DNA of 64,000 bases, taken from positions 36,936 to 100,935 of the forward strand of contig DAOTXX010000021.1 in NCBI GenBank assembly GCA_034434835.1, in the 5' to 3' direction. Numbering within the stretch: the stretch's first letter is position 1; each line of letters begins with the position of its first letter. The translations under genes and the position numbers were made by a program. Shown here piece after piece: positions 49,654 to 59,142 of the stretch. A model generated the notes under the pieces. The model was not told the origin of the DNA and did not search any database. It saw only the letters and a list, made by a program, of their open reading frames with translations. The DNA comes from JBGLNJ01 sp034434835. Its GTDB lineage: Bacteria > Chloroflexota > Anaerolineae > Fen-1058.

Positions 49654-50850
49654 TCAGGCTGGCAGGCGTGATGGGGTCAATGGCTGCTCAAGCAAGGTCC
49701 TGAAACGAGCGAGGCGATCCCCGGCCGAGATGTAACGGTCGAGCAACTCGCGGCCATAGTGATAATTGAAAACGTAGGAACGAAAGAGCGGATTCGAGAT
49801 GAAGCGATAGGACTGGCGAGCCTGCTTTTCCGTCCGCGCTCCCCAGTGTTGAATGTACTGAACAACAGTTCCCTCGTCCGCCCCATCACGATGGAACAAG
49901 AACGCTGCATTGCCACTCACCGGACGCAACTTGCGACGAGCCTGGGCCAAAGCCCGATCGCGCGCCACATCCACCTTGAGACCTGCCATCGGATAGAATA
50001 CATCGCGCAGCCACATTTGTAATTCGTCCTCGGTGAAAATGATCTCCCACGCAAGATCGGCAATGCCCTCGCTGATGACACATTCGGGGGCGTTGATGAG
50101 CTGGACGCTCGCTTCGGCATGCCCCTGATCGCGGTAGAGCAGTTTTTCCTTGATCGCATGCTCGGTGTGATGGCCGGGATAGCCTTCGTGCGCCATCAAC
50201 CCGAGCATCGCATTGGCGCGCACGGGCAAGTCGGTGTTGACATCCACACGCGAGCAATAGTTGCCCAGATACCAGTTGTAAGCCGACCACGGTTGATTTT
50301 CGACAATCTGCAAAGCAATCTCTTCGCCTTCGGGCAAAGTGAACCATTGCCGCGTCCGGCGCTGGGTTTCGTCCCGACAGGCGGTCAGGAGCGGCAAGAG
50401 TTTGTCCTTTGGCACATCGAATTGCGCATCCCAGGCCTCCAGCCGATCGGCCAGCGGCTCAGTGCCAGGCAGCAGATCACCGATCACGCGCAGCGCATCG
50501 CTGAACACCTGCTCGTCCGTCCACTGCGGCTGAATGTCATAGACCAGACACAGCTCTTCCTCAAAGAGAAGGGCCTCACCTTGCACACGGCGCAGCGTGG
50601 CGATCATGGCCGTGACCTGTTTGGTCAGCCATTCGCGGCGCAGGTCATCCGAAATCGAGGCGACATGGCGCAACAGCTCCTTGGCGTCATGCTGCAAGCT
50701 GGCCGGGGGGAGGTTCCCTTCGGCTTCTGCTTCGGCCTGCCATTCCGGCGGGCCAAAGTAAGCGTCAATGAATCCAGGCACTAACCGATTGATGTGAAAC
50801 GCCAGGCGGAGATAGGAACGGCTGATGGGATCGGCAACAATATGCGACAT
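49654..50850 (-). CDS. DUF885-like putative metallopeptidase
   Basis: 398 aa from ATG 50850 (AGGAG upstream). The helical protein contains MAHEGYPGHHTEHAIKE, where HExxPGHH is the zinc-site pattern of DUF885 proteins, and ECVISEGIADLAWE supplies a likely Glu ligand. No signal peptide. An intracellular carboxypeptidase-like role is inferred from family. Divergent from the amylase gene with about 100 bp between starts. Confidence 0.8.
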   Translation of the reverse strand: MSHIVADPISRSYLRLAFHINRLVPGFIDAYFGPPEWQAEAEAEGNLPPASLQHDAKELLRHVASISDDLRREWLTKQVTAMIATLRRVQGEALLFEEELCLVYDIQPQWTDEQVFSDALRVIGDLLPGTEPLADRLEAWDAQFDVPKDKLLPLLTACRDETQRRTRQWFTLPEGEEIALQIVENQPWSAYNWYLGNYCSRVDVNTDLPVRANAMLGLMAHEGYPGHHTEHAIKEKLLYRDQGHAEASVQLINAPECVISEGIADLAWEIIFTEDELQMWLRDVFYPMAGLKVDVARDRALAQARRKLRPVSGNAAFLFHRDGADEGTVVQYIQHWGARTEKQARQSYRFISNPLFRSYVFNYHYGRELLDRYISAGDRLARFRTLLEQPLTPSRLPA

Positions 50851-50953
50851 GGCCAAGGCTCCTGAGGTATAATACGCGGCAATCTGTTGATTGGACACCG
50901 TGGCAGATTGTAACCTGGTAAATCGAGACTGTCAATCAGAAAGGACAAGCATC

Positions 50954-52429
50954 ATGTCTATCGTAACCCCCGAGTGGGTCAAAGATGCAGTGTTTTATCA
51001 GATTTTCCCCGATCGCTTTGCGATCAGCGCTCGGGTGCCCAAGCCGTCGAACCTGGAGCCGTGGGACTCGCCGCCGACCGTGTTCGGTTACAAGGGCGGC
51101 GATCTGCCCGGCGTGGCCGAAAAGCTCGACTATCTCCAAGACCTGGGCATCACGGCGATCTACCTGAATCCGATTTTCGCCTCGACGGCCAATCACCGTT
51201 ATCACACGTTCGACTATTACGCTGTGGATCCGATCCTCGGCGGCAACGCGGCGCTGCGCGAACTGATCGATCAAGCGCACCAGCACGGCATCCGGCTTGT
51301 GCTCGATGGCGTCTTTAACCATGCCAGCCGCGGCTTTTACCAATTCAATCACGCGCTGGAAAACGGCGCCGCTTCGCCTTACCTGGACTGGTTCTATTTC
51401 AACCAGGAATGGCTCAAGTCAGGCCGACCGCTCGACGCTTATCCTCGCAAAAAGGTCAAGGGAGACAGCCTGCAGACGCTGGGGTACAAAGCCTGGTGGG
51501 ATATGCCCGCGCTCCCCAAGCTCAACACCCAGACACCTGCGGTGCGTCAGTTCATCTCTGACGTGGCGACGCACTGGATTGACTTGGGGATTGACGGCTG
51601 GCGGCTCGACGTGCCGGCCGAGATTGACGACGATGCGTTCTGGCGCGAGTTCCGCCGCCGGGTAAAGGAGCGCAATCCCGAAGCCTACATCGTCGGCGAA
51701 ATCTGGGAAGACGCGCGCCGCTGGCTGCAAGGTGATCAGTTCGACGCGGTGATGAATTACCTTTTCACCAAGCCGGTGCTGGGCTATTTTATTGACAACC
51801 TCGATCTGGCCGAGGTGCGCCGGGCCGGCGGCTACCGTCACGTCAAACGGATCAACCAGCAAGAGTTCGCCGAAGCGATTGATGGACTGTTGAACCTTTA
51901 CGATTCCGCCGTCACTCAAGCGCAGCTCAATCTGCTCGATAGCCACGACACGCCGCGCTTTCTCACGTGCGCGCGTGGCGACCAAAGCGCGCTCCGGCTG
52001 GCTGTGCTGTTCATGTTCACCTATCCCGGCGCGCCGTGTATTTACTATGGCGATGAGGTCGGCCTGGACGGCAAGCACGATCCTGATTGTCGCAAAAGCT
52101 TTCCCTGGGATGAAAAGCGCTGGGATCACGATCTGCGGAATTTCTACAAGCGATGCGTCGAGCTGCGCCAGGCACACCCTGCCTTGAGGCGGGGCAGCTA
52201 CCAGATGCTCTGGTCAAAGCAAGATGTGTACGCCTTTGCCCGGCAACTTGGCGAGACCCTCATCGTCGTGCTCAACCTCAGCCGCGAGACGCGTGTCGTG
52301 TCCTTGCCGGTGGAGAGCGCGACCACTTGGCGAAATGTGTGGGGCCGTGAGACGTACACGGTGGAACAAGATAAACTAAACGACTTCAAGCTCGCTCCGC
52401 GCAGCGGAGTCGTCTTGACGGCTGTGTAA
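50954..52429 (+). CDS. Alpha-amylase family glycosidase (cyclomaltodextrinase/neopullulanase-like)
   Basis: 491 aa from ATG 50954 (AAAGGA upstream). GH13 conserved regions: I LVLDGVFNHASRG, II GWRLDVPAEIDD (nucleophile Asp), III YIVGEIWEDARRW (acid/base Glu), IV LLDSHDTPRFL. KDAVFYQIFPDRFA is the start typical of neopullulanase-type enzymes but without their N-terminal domain. No signal peptide, so it probably degrades imported maltodextrins in the cytoplasm. Confidence 0.92.
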   Translation: MSIVTPEWVKDAVFYQIFPDRFAISARVPKPSNLEPWDSPPTVFGYKGGDLPGVAEKLDYLQDLGITAIYLNPIFASTANHRYHTFDYYAVDPILGGNAALRELIDQAHQHGIRLVLDGVFNHASRGFYQFNHALENGAASPYLDWFYFNQEWLKSGRPLDAYPRKKVKGDSLQTLGYKAWWDMPALPKLNTQTPAVRQFISDVATHWIDLGIDGWRLDVPAEIDDDAFWREFRRRVKERNPEAYIVGEIWEDARRWLQGDQFDAVMNYLFTKPVLGYFIDNLDLAEVRRAGGYRHVKRINQQEFAEAIDGLLNLYDSAVTQAQLNLLDSHDTPRFLTCARGDQSALRLAVLFMFTYPGAPCIYYGDEVGLDGKHDPDCRKSFPWDEKRWDHDLRNFYKRCVELRQAHPALRRGSYQMLWSKQDVYAFARQLGETLIVVLNLSRETRVVSLPVESATTWRNVWGRETYTVEQDKLNDFKLAPRSGVVLTAV

Positions 52430-52434
52430 TGGAA

Positions 52435-52466
52435 AACCCGAAGGACCCCGCAAGGCCCTTCGGGTT
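52435..52466. terminator. Bidirectional terminator between amylase and fadD genes
   Basis: AACCCGAAGG pairs with CCTTCGGGTT. On the minus strand it is followed by TTTTCC, fitting termination of fadD; it lies 6 bp after the amylase stop. Confidence 0.7.
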
Positions 52467-52492
52467 GGCTCACGTCTCTTCCCCTGTTCGAT

Positions 52493-54211
52493 CTATTTTT
52501 GCGCTTTCTTCTTTTCCTCTTCGACCAGGTAGCGGCGCAGGACCTTGCCCACCATCGTCTTGGGCAACTCGGTGCGGAACTCGACCGCCGTCGGCACTTC
52601 GTACTTGGCAAGCCGCTCTTTGCAAAAATCAATCACTTCTTGCTCGGTGAGCGTCTGGCCGGGCTGCGGGACGATCCACACCTTGATCGTCTCGCCGCGA
52701 TAGGGATCAGGGATGCCCGCGGCGGCCACATCCAACACCTTGGGATTTTCCTTGATCACTTTTTCGATGTTGGTCGGGTAGATGTTGAACCCGCCCGCGA
52801 TGACCATGTCCTTCTTGCGATCCACGATGTAGAAATAGCCATCCTCGTCCATGCGGGCGATGTCGCCCGTGTAGAGCCAGCCGTTGCGGAGCACGTTGGT
52901 GGTCTCGGTCGGCTTATTCCAATAGCCCTGCATCACCTGCGGGCCTTTGATCGCCAGCTCGCCGACCTCGCCGATCGGCAGCTCCTTGTCTGGATCGTCC
53001 AGACTCACGATCCTGGCCTCTACGTCCGGGAACGGCAAGCCGATGCTGCCTTTACGGTTTTCACCGGATCGTGGATTGCAGTGCGTGGCAGTGGGCGCCT
53101 CGGACAAGCCATAACCTTCGCGCAGATTGCCGCCGGTCAGTTGCTCGAATTTAGACTGCGTTTCCGGCATCAGGGGCGCGCTCCCGCTGATGCAGGCGCG
53201 GATCGAGCGGATGTTGTATTGGCTGATGTTGGGATAATTGTTGATGGCATTATACATCGTCGGTACGCCTGGAAAGATGGACGGGTGGAACGTATTGATC
53301 GCCGAGAGCAAGTTTTCCAGATCGCGTGGGTTCGGAACACAGACGAGTGTGCCTGCTGCAGCGATGCAGTAGCACATGGCCGCGACCATGCCATAGACAT
53401 GGAACAAGGGGATCGCAGCCAGCACAACTTCTTGGCCCAAACGGGTATCGTGAACCCACGCCTTGATCTGGAGCGTATCGGCCACCAGATTGCGGTGCAG
53501 CGCCACCGCGCCCTTGGGCGTGCCGGTCGTCCCGCCCGTGTATTGAAAGAGGGCAATATCGTCCGGGCCGATGTCTAACTTGGGCCGGTCGGCAGGCGTG
53601 TTTTGCGCGATCACGTCTTGCATCCAGAGATCGCCGTCTCTCAATTCGGCCGCATGCTCGGCCGCGGCGTGCTTGTTGAGTGGAAAGAGGGTCTTGAGGA
53701 ATCCGCCCATGTACTCGCGGATATGCGAGACAATCACTTTTTTGACTTTGGTCTTGGGCTGAACCTCTTTGACGCGCGCGTAGAAATTACTGGTGCAGAG
53801 CACCATCTCCGCGCCGCAATCTTCGAACTGGTCAGCCATCTCGCGGGCCGAATACAACGGGTTCGTCGCGACGACCACGCCGCCCGCCTTCATGATGGCA
53901 AAGTAGGCAATGACAAACTGGGTCGAGTTGGGCATAAAGACGATCACCCGGTCGCCTTTTTTCACGCCCAGCTTTGCCAAACCTCCGGCCAGTCGGTCGG
54001 TCAATTCGTTGAGTGTGCGGTACGAGATTTTGCCGCCGGTCAATCCATCCAGCGCCCCTTTCATCGCGCGGGGCTTGAAAATGACGGCAGTGGTATCGGG
54101 GTAATCCCGGGCGGCCTGTTCTAGGAACCCAAAGAGAGGAAGCTTGGGATAGGGTTCCAGCGAGCGAGGGACTTGGGGGTCATAGCTTTTGAACCATGGT
54201 CGGTCTTGCAT
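52493..54211 (-). CDS. fadD: Long-chain fatty-acid--CoA ligase
   Basis: 572 aa. AMP-binding P-loop LFQYTGGTTGTPKGAVALH, then EGYGLSEAPTATHCNPRSG and hinge WLYTGDIARMDEDGYFYIVDRKKDMVI, with catalytic Lys near the C-terminus in RTELPKTMVGKVLRRYL. Activates fatty acids to acyl-CoA with ATP. Own promoter; monocistronic. Confidence 0.95.
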   Translation of the reverse strand: MQDRPWFKSYDPQVPRSLEPYPKLPLFGFLEQAARDYPDTTAVIFKPRAMKGALDGLTGGKISYRTLNELTDRLAGGLAKLGVKKGDRVIVFMPNSTQFVIAYFAIMKAGGVVVATNPLYSAREMADQFEDCGAEMVLCTSNFYARVKEVQPKTKVKKVIVSHIREYMGGFLKTLFPLNKHAAAEHAAELRDGDLWMQDVIAQNTPADRPKLDIGPDDIALFQYTGGTTGTPKGAVALHRNLVADTLQIKAWVHDTRLGQEVVLAAIPLFHVYGMVAAMCYCIAAAGTLVCVPNPRDLENLLSAINTFHPSIFPGVPTMYNAINNYPNISQYNIRSIRACISGSAPLMPETQSKFEQLTGGNLREGYGLSEAPTATHCNPRSGENRKGSIGLPFPDVEARIVSLDDPDKELPIGEVGELAIKGPQVMQGYWNKPTETTNVLRNGWLYTGDIARMDEDGYFYIVDRKKDMVIAGGFNIYPTNIEKVIKENPKVLDVAAAGIPDPYRGETIKVWIVPQPGQTLTEQEVIDFCKERLAKYEVPTAVEFRTELPKTMVGKVLRRYLVEEEKKKAQK

Positions 54212-54324
54212 TTCATCCTCCTATTCCAATGAAAAAGGCGGCGCAAAGTTGAGGGCGAGTGATTGCGTTTATTGGGCCGGCTGACCTCCTCCTGGAAAAC
54301 GAGGAAAGCGGATCCGATGCTAAA

Positions 54325-54354
54325 AGTATAGCGTGAGCGGGTCAAGATTGTCAA
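54325..54354 (-). promoter_or_regulatory. Sigma-70-type promoter of fadD
   Basis: Minus-strand TTGACA (54349-54354), 18-bp spacer, TATACT (54325-54330). Confidence 0.65.
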
Positions 54355-54428
54355 GCCCCATCCCAGGCTGAAATGCACCCCCTAGGCTTTGGACAAACCA
54401 GCGGGTCAGGCGAGGCATCTGCCTTCCT

Positions 54429-54586
54429 TCAGCCTTTCACCCGGCCCCACGTGTTGATCACAAACGCCATCGCGCCGAGCCATTGCAAGATCGCTGAAAG
54501 CGCTAACAATCAGCCCCAAACCATTCTCGGCTGCGAGACATTCAGCGGTTCGCCGATCACACGGTAGACAAGCAACACTATGTGCA
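54429..54586 (-). pseudogene. Remnant of a membrane-protein C-terminus with in-frame TGA
   Basis: On the minus strand, codons read IVLLVYRVIGEPLNVSQPRM-VWG, TGA, then LLALSAILQWLGAMAFVINT-WGRVKG and a stop (54429-54431). Hydrophobic and coding-like on both sides of the TGA, but no upstream part: it is cut by a repeat at about 54600. The rest of the 54212-54797 gap holds the repeat at 54618 and no gene. Confidence 0.45.
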
Positions 54587-54617
54587 ACTTTCTATAGATG
54601 TTCAGAAAAAGACTGTG

Positions 54618-54668
54618 GTAGGGGCAGGCCTCGCGCCTGCCCTGGGCGACCGCAAGGGTCGCCCCTAC
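54618..54668. repeat. GTAG-two-hairpin-CTAC repeat, intergenic copy
   Basis: 51 bp: GTAGGGGCAGGC to GTCGCCCCTAC, with two stems (GGCAGGC/GCCTGCC and GGGCGACC/GGTCGCCC). Relatives are translated in the SOUL gene (35117-35174) and the membrane gene (55304-55382). Confidence 0.75.
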
Positions 54669-54797
54669 ACATCAACCAGATTTAGTCACACCCATTTGGA
54701 ATTTAGCGTTTCGACGAGACATTTTTGCCTATCAGCGCAGCCGTTATCCTGCCAGGATCAAGCAAGTATAGCGTCTTGGATCAAACCCGTTTGCTCT

Positions 54798-55826
54798 CTA
54801 CTCCCACGGCTCGGCGAGCAACAGGAATCCCAGTAGTCCCAATCCACTGAAATAGGTGTAATCCCAGCGCAGCCCGCCCAGCGCGATGAGGATCAATCCC
54901 CACGCGGCAAAACGCGATCTCGCCTCACTCGAACGCGCCAGCGCAATTGCTGTGTAGAGAAAACAGGCCAGTCCCAAAAGATAGAGCCACGGTGGAAGCC
55001 ATGTGGCAAAATCCACCGTCCATTGTGCAAACGCCGAAGCCAGATGCGGTCGAGCGATCCACAACCCGCCGAGCAGAACTGTGGCGATCAGCGCGACAAC
55101 CAGTGCGCGCCGGCTTGGCGCGGGACGATACACGAAATACACCATCAGTGCGACGAGCACCGCGAGCGCTTCGGCGAGAAAATGTGGAACGACCATTGCT
55201 TTGTTGAACCATTGCCAACCCAATCGAGCGGCAGAAGCAGCGACGGTCGGACCAGCCAACGCAACATAGAGCGCAACGAGAAGCATCAACATCACACAAC
55301 GCAGTAGGGGCAGCCCTTGCGGCTGCCCTCCTTGCGGCCGCCCTGCGCTTGCAGGATGGGCGACCACCAGGATCGCCGCTACAACCATGGCGGCCAACAT
55401 CACGACGCTGTGCAGCAGGAAAATCACGTCCAGCATCGGCGTGACCCCTGGCGGTGATACTGCGCGAATCACATTCAAGACCGCCACGACGACCAGCAAG
55501 CTACGCAGCGCGTTCGAGCGCGTCAGTCCTGCGATGATCAGCACGGCCAGCGTCGTCAAGATGACGGCGGCGTTCAGCGCGACCGTCCCCACAAAGAGCA
55601 CGACCTGCGCCGCCGACGTGACCACCTGACTCGACGGCAGCATCGGCCCCAGGCGGATGACGATGCGCAAGAGCAGAAACTCGATCAACGCGGCCCACAC
55701 AGCCCACCGGCCCACGCGCGCGAGCAGGTCCGGCGCAAGACGCACGGACAGGCTCTGCGCGCACGTGCCGGGCACGGCCCGGAGCGAATCCCTACGGATC
55801 GGTTGATGCATGTCCTCGTGAATCAT
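54798..55826 (-). CDS. Integral membrane protein of the molybdoenzyme cluster
   Basis: 342 aa, about eight to nine hydrophobic segments. Its ATG at 55826 overlaps the torD-like stop (ATGA), so it is probably coupled to the DMSO-reductase-type operon. It could anchor or accept electrons from the complex, but I see no haem-binding pattern and do not recognise the family. A charged/Gly-Pro-Gln loop (HPASAGRPQGGQPQGLPLLR) between two helices is encoded by a GTAG-type repeat at 55304-55382. Confidence 0.65.
   Translation of the reverse strand: MIHEDMHQPIRRDSLRAVPGTCAQSLSVRLAPDLLARVGRWAVWAALIEFLLLRIVIRLGPMLPSSQVVTSAAQVVLFVGTVALNAAVILTTLAVLIIAGLTRSNALRSLLVVVAVLNVIRAVSPPGVTPMLDVIFLLHSVVMLAAMVVAAILVVAHPASAGRPQGGQPQGLPLLRCVMLMLLVALYVALAGPTVAASAARLGWQWFNKAMVVPHFLAEALAVLVALMVYFVYRPAPSRRALVVALIATVLLGGLWIARPHLASAFAQWTVDFATWLPPWLYLLGLACFLYTAIALARSSEARSRFAAWGLILIALGGLRWDYTYFSGLGLLGFLLLAEPWE
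55304..55382. repeat. GTAG-two-hairpin-CTAC repeat inside a membrane-protein gene
   Basis: Starts GTAGGGGCAGCCCTTGCGG, with the stem GGCAGCCC/GGCTGCC, and ends GATCGCCGCTAC. Translated in frame as an interhelical loop. Same family as 54618-54668. Confidence 0.6.
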
Positions 55827-56533
55827 ACCGGACATTCCCCCAGCGTGTCTGGCTCGCACACCTCTGCCACTGGCTCGGAGAGCAGGCCCGCCGGATCAGG
55901 TGTGACGCCCAGCGCAGCGCAGTCGAGCGAGACGAGCGCTGCCGTCAGTTCAGCCAGCGCGACAAAGAACGGCAGGCGTGCATATTGCTTGACGCGGGAC
56001 ACGAACCCTGGCAGCCAACGTCCGAGGTGTTCCTGGAGGAAACGTCGCCGCGCTTGAACGCAAGTCTCGGCCTGCTCGACCCAGCCCTGCTCGCGGGCGT
56101 ATGCTTCTTTGAAGCACAACGCCGCCATGAATTCCAGTTGCGCGCCCAGGTGGTCTTGCAAGTCCCCGGTCACCTGAAAGCCAAACGCCGAATAGAACGC
56201 GCCCACGTCGGCCAGCATCTGCGGCTGGACGAAAAAGCTCTGCGCCAGGTACGAGCCTTCGTAGGGCGACGCGACGGCCTGCCGTTGAAAGAGATAGGTG
56301 TATTCCTCTTCGAGGCTCAGCTCGGACTGCGCTGAAAACGCTCGCTCCAGTTCTTGGATAGCTTCCTGCAACTCGGACGAGCCGAGCGCGTTCGCCGCCT
56401 GCCCCAGCGACTCAAAGGCCGAACCATCTTGCCAGGCGTCCAGTCGCTCCGCCGTCGGATAGGCAAAGCCTGCGCCCAATCGGCGATAGAGCATGCCCTG
56501 TGTCAGCGAAAGCTCATGGGCTGGTGAGGTCAT
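55823..56533 (-). CDS. TorD/DmsD-family molybdoenzyme maturation chaperone
   Basis: 236 aa from ATG 56533. All-helical cytoplasmic chaperone pattern: LLSLEEEYTYLFQRQAVASP-like region (SLEEEYTYLFQRQAVASPYE) then FYSAFGFQVTGDLQDHLGAQ and LEFMAALCFKEAYAREQGWV. Such proteins bind the Tat signal of the catalytic subunit until cofactor insertion. Located after the haem subunit gene by 11 bp. Its partner is the alpha subunit at 59715-63173. Confidence 0.85.
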   Translation of the reverse strand: MTSPAHELSLTQGMLYRRLGAGFAYPTAERLDAWQDGSAFESLGQAANALGSSELQEAIQELERAFSAQSELSLEEEYTYLFQRQAVASPYEGSYLAQSFFVQPQMLADVGAFYSAFGFQVTGDLQDHLGAQLEFMAALCFKEAYAREQGWVEQAETCVQARRRFLQEHLGRWLPGFVSRVKQYARLPFFVALAELTAALVSLDCAALGVTPDPAGLLSEPVAEVCEPDTLGECPV

Positions 56534-56544
56534 GGCTTGTTCGA

Positions 56545-57618
56545 CTATCGTTTCTGTAGCTCCTGATAAGCGACCCGCCCAAAGACGCCGACGATGAGCA
56601 CGAGCAGAATGAGTGTGCCAATCAGCGCGATCAGGATGGTGAATACGGTTGCGCCAACAGCGGCAGGGGAAGACGTGCTGATCGCTGCGCCGGTCTGAGG
56701 TCGGCTGACGGGGACCACGGCGGTCGTCGCGCCGCCGCCCTGAATCTGAAGCGTCACCCAAGACGAGAGCTGCTTGCGCGCCCCGACCTCTTGATTCGAT
56801 CCGTTCCACACGGCAAACGCGATCGAGCTGGATTTGCCCGGGGTCAGTTGCGCATCCTCCGCGTCCGCGCTGGCAAGCGGGCGGCTGAACACGACCGACC
56901 ATTTGCCGTCTTTCCACACGCCGCGCCCCAAAACATCCTGGCTCTTTTGATGGGTCAGTGTCCCAAAGCCCAGCGCGCTCAAGTCTTCGACCGGCGTCAC
57001 GCGATTCGGGTCGGAGAGCGGGTTGCCGGCTGTCCAGCCGATGAGATAGGCTTTGGCATCTGCCGAAGCAAAATCGGTGGGCACGTGATAGGGCGGCTGA
57101 CCCACGACGAACGGATAATAGTCGTTCCAAAAGTTGGGATAGGCCTCGACGATTTCTTGAAAGCCCTTGTCAATGTCCGTCTGCCAATCGGCCTTCCAGT
57201 GCCACACGTTGACGAGCTGCCCCACCGCGCCCATGCAAATGACCGGCACCGTGCCAGTGACCGGCATCTGGATCGCCGCTGCGTCGCGGAATTGATCGGG
57301 CCGCGTGGCGTGATCGTCCTGCGTGTGGTCGTCCCACGTGAGCAGGAACGCAATGCGCTGCCCATCGTGGAGCGACTTGACGCTCACCTGGTTGACCGTC
57401 GGCTGCGCCAGCGCGGGTGCGATGCCTGACTGCGCCGTGAGCGGAACCGCGAGCGCCGTCACCGAGTTCCACGCAGGCGCGAGCGGATCGAGCGGCACGG
57501 CTTCCGCGCGATAGGTCGAGGTCAACGTGGGCTGCGCCTGCGCCAGGATCGTCCCGCGCGCGGCCAGTCCCGCGCCCAACAAGATGATGAGAACGAGCAA
57601 GAGTCTGTGCAGTCTCAT
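56545..57618 (-). CDS. Type II DMSO-reductase gamma subunit (haem b, EbdC/DdhC-like)
   Basis: 357 aa. Signal peptide (LLLVLIILLGAGLAARGTILA), a beta-sandwich haem-binding domain (AFLLTWDDHTQDDHATRPDQ, AAAIQMPV, GQLVNVWHWKADWQTDIDKG, WSVVFSRPL, IAFAVWNGSNQEVGARKQLS) and a C-terminal membrane helix before ELQKR. WNGSNxE-G-xK is typical of ethylbenzene-dehydrogenase-type gamma domains. The C-terminal anchor would tether the complex to the outer face of the membrane. Confidence 0.87.
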   Translation of the reverse strand: MRLHRLLLVLIILLGAGLAARGTILAQAQPTLTSTYRAEAVPLDPLAPAWNSVTALAVPLTAQSGIAPALAQPTVNQVSVKSLHDGQRIAFLLTWDDHTQDDHATRPDQFRDAAAIQMPVTGTVPVICMGAVGQLVNVWHWKADWQTDIDKGFQEIVEAYPNFWNDYYPFVVGQPPYHVPTDFASADAKAYLIGWTAGNPLSDPNRVTPVEDLSALGFGTLTHQKSQDVLGRGVWKDGKWSVVFSRPLASADAEDAQLTPGKSSSIAFAVWNGSNQEVGARKQLSSWVTLQIQGGGATTAVVPVSRPQTGAAISTSSPAAVGATVFTILIALIGTLILLVLIVGVFGRVAYQELQKR

Positions 57619-58005
57619 CGTGATCTCCTTTCTCCAAGTACACGCCCCCCTCCAACTCCCCCCGGCCCCTCCTAAAGGCGGAAGGATGAAGGCGGCAAGT
57701 CCCTCCTACTTCATCCTTCCCACTTTATCCTTCAGGAGAGGGGGAGAGGGCGTAGGGGAGGGAGCCGCGCCCGATGAATCGGGCTCAAAGCTGGCTTCAG
57801 CCAGCGCCGCTTTGTAGCCCGCCGAGCCTGCCCTGAGCGAAGCGAAGGGTTCATCGGCGGGCGGGCACACGGGTGGGGCGAAGGCACTGCCTTCGCCCAC
57901 GCCAGCAATTTGCCTCTTGCGGCGTGGAGATTGCTTTGCTGCGCTCGCAATGATGGGCCGAGTGGTGACGAAAAATTAGTGATCTTTGTGTCCTTCGTGG
58001 AAAAA
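57619..58005. other. 387-bp gap with repeats, no gene
   Basis: Low-complexity CCCCTCC and GGAGAGGGGG inverted pieces (57645-57765), GGCTTCAGCC-type hairpin and a half copy of the TCATTGCGAG repeat near 57926-57955. It separates the beta and gamma genes. Confidence 0.5.
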
Positions 58006-59136
58006 TCAAGTGATGTTGTGCCGATAGACCTGCCGCGCCGGGTCGAACGCGTCGCGGATGTACACTGGCTCTTGGAGCGGCACACGGGCGATCTCGGCGC
58101 CTTTGGCGTCGTAGCCGATCGCCTCGTTGCCCTTGACCCGGAAATGCTCGACCCAGCGATCGGTCGCGCCCATCAACATCAGCGCGCCCAACAGCTCCGG
58201 GTCATTGGCAACGTTGCGATAGGTCTGGATCGCCTGCTCGACGCCGGGGCCAAACATCTGCTGCAAATAAGCCGGGGGGACGTGAATCGGCGGGATGTAA
58301 TAGATGTTGACGTTGAGGCCAAACTGCGGATAGAGCGGCAGCGCCACCTTGCGGACGTGCACGAGAAAATCCACCGGATTATCCGGCACGACTTGATCGG
58401 GAAAATGAATCCAACCATTGATGCGGATGCGCCCGATGCAGGCCTGGACGCAGTGAGTTTGCTTGCCTTGCTCGACGAGCGGATAGCAGCCGATGCATTT
58501 TTCGCTGACGCGCGTGACCGTGTTGTAGAGCGTTTTCTTGTACGGGCAGTTGCGGACGCACTCGCGATACCCCCGGCAGCGTGCCTGGTCAATCAGCACG
58601 ATGCCATCTTCCGGCCGCTTGTAGATCGCTTTGCGGGGGCACGAAGCCAGACAGGCGGGATAGGTGCAGTGATTGCAGAGGCGCTGCAAGTAAAACATCC
58701 ACACCGGATGCGGGATGCCAAAGAACGCGCCTTGTTCAATCGTGCCGGCCGTCTCGTCTTCGCCGAGGTTGGGCTGCGCCCAGTCTTCATCTTCGGGCAA
58801 AAAGCCGGCTGCCACGTGTCCAGTGGGGGCGGCCTCAAAGATCGTCTTGCCCGTATACTTGCCCCCTTCCCACGTCTGTGGGCCAAGCATCTCCAGCAAA
58901 CGCACATCCCAGCCGAGCGGATAGAATCCATACGGTTTCGTCTCGACGTTGTTCCAGAACATGTACTCTTGCCCGCGCCCGGAGGTCCAGGCATATTTGC
59001 AGGCAAAGGTACACGTCTGGCAGGCGATGCACTTGTTGATGTCGAATACGGCCGCGAATTGCTGCTTGGGATAGGCGGCCTCGTAAGGATACTCCATCTC
59101 GCGGCCAATTTGCCAGTTGAACACCTTGGGCATCAT
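58006..59136 (-). CDS. Type II DMSO-reductase beta subunit (4Fe-4S ferredoxin, NarH/EbdB-like)
   Basis: 376 aa. Four Cys groups: CIACQTCTFACKYAW (about 36-50), CNHCTYPACLASCPRKAI, CRGYRECVRNCPYKK and CIGCYPLVEQGKQTHCVQAC, as in NarH-type electron-transfer subunits. Passes electrons between the Mo/Fe-S alpha subunit and the haem gamma subunit. No signal peptide, as usual: it is co-exported with alpha. The promoter and start of hicBA lie just upstream on the other strand. Confidence 0.93.
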   Translation of the reverse strand: MMPKVFNWQIGREMEYPYEAAYPKQQFAAVFDINKCIACQTCTFACKYAWTSGRGQEYMFWNNVETKPYGFYPLGWDVRLLEMLGPQTWEGGKYTGKTIFEAAPTGHVAAGFLPEDEDWAQPNLGEDETAGTIEQGAFFGIPHPVWMFYLQRLCNHCTYPACLASCPRKAIYKRPEDGIVLIDQARCRGYRECVRNCPYKKTLYNTVTRVSEKCIGCYPLVEQGKQTHCVQACIGRIRINGWIHFPDQVVPDNPVDFLVHVRKVALPLYPQFGLNVNIYYIPPIHVPPAYLQQMFGPGVEQAIQTYRNVANDPELLGALMLMGATDRWVEHFRVKGNEAIGYDAKGAEIARVPLQEPVYIRDAFDPARQVYRHNIT

Positions 59137-59142
59137 GCCTCC

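Noticed and set aside
54510..54520. TGA in the 54429-54586 remnant as selenocysteine
   Set aside because: No redox motif, no start codon and no complete gene around it; the context is a decayed hydrophobic tail.
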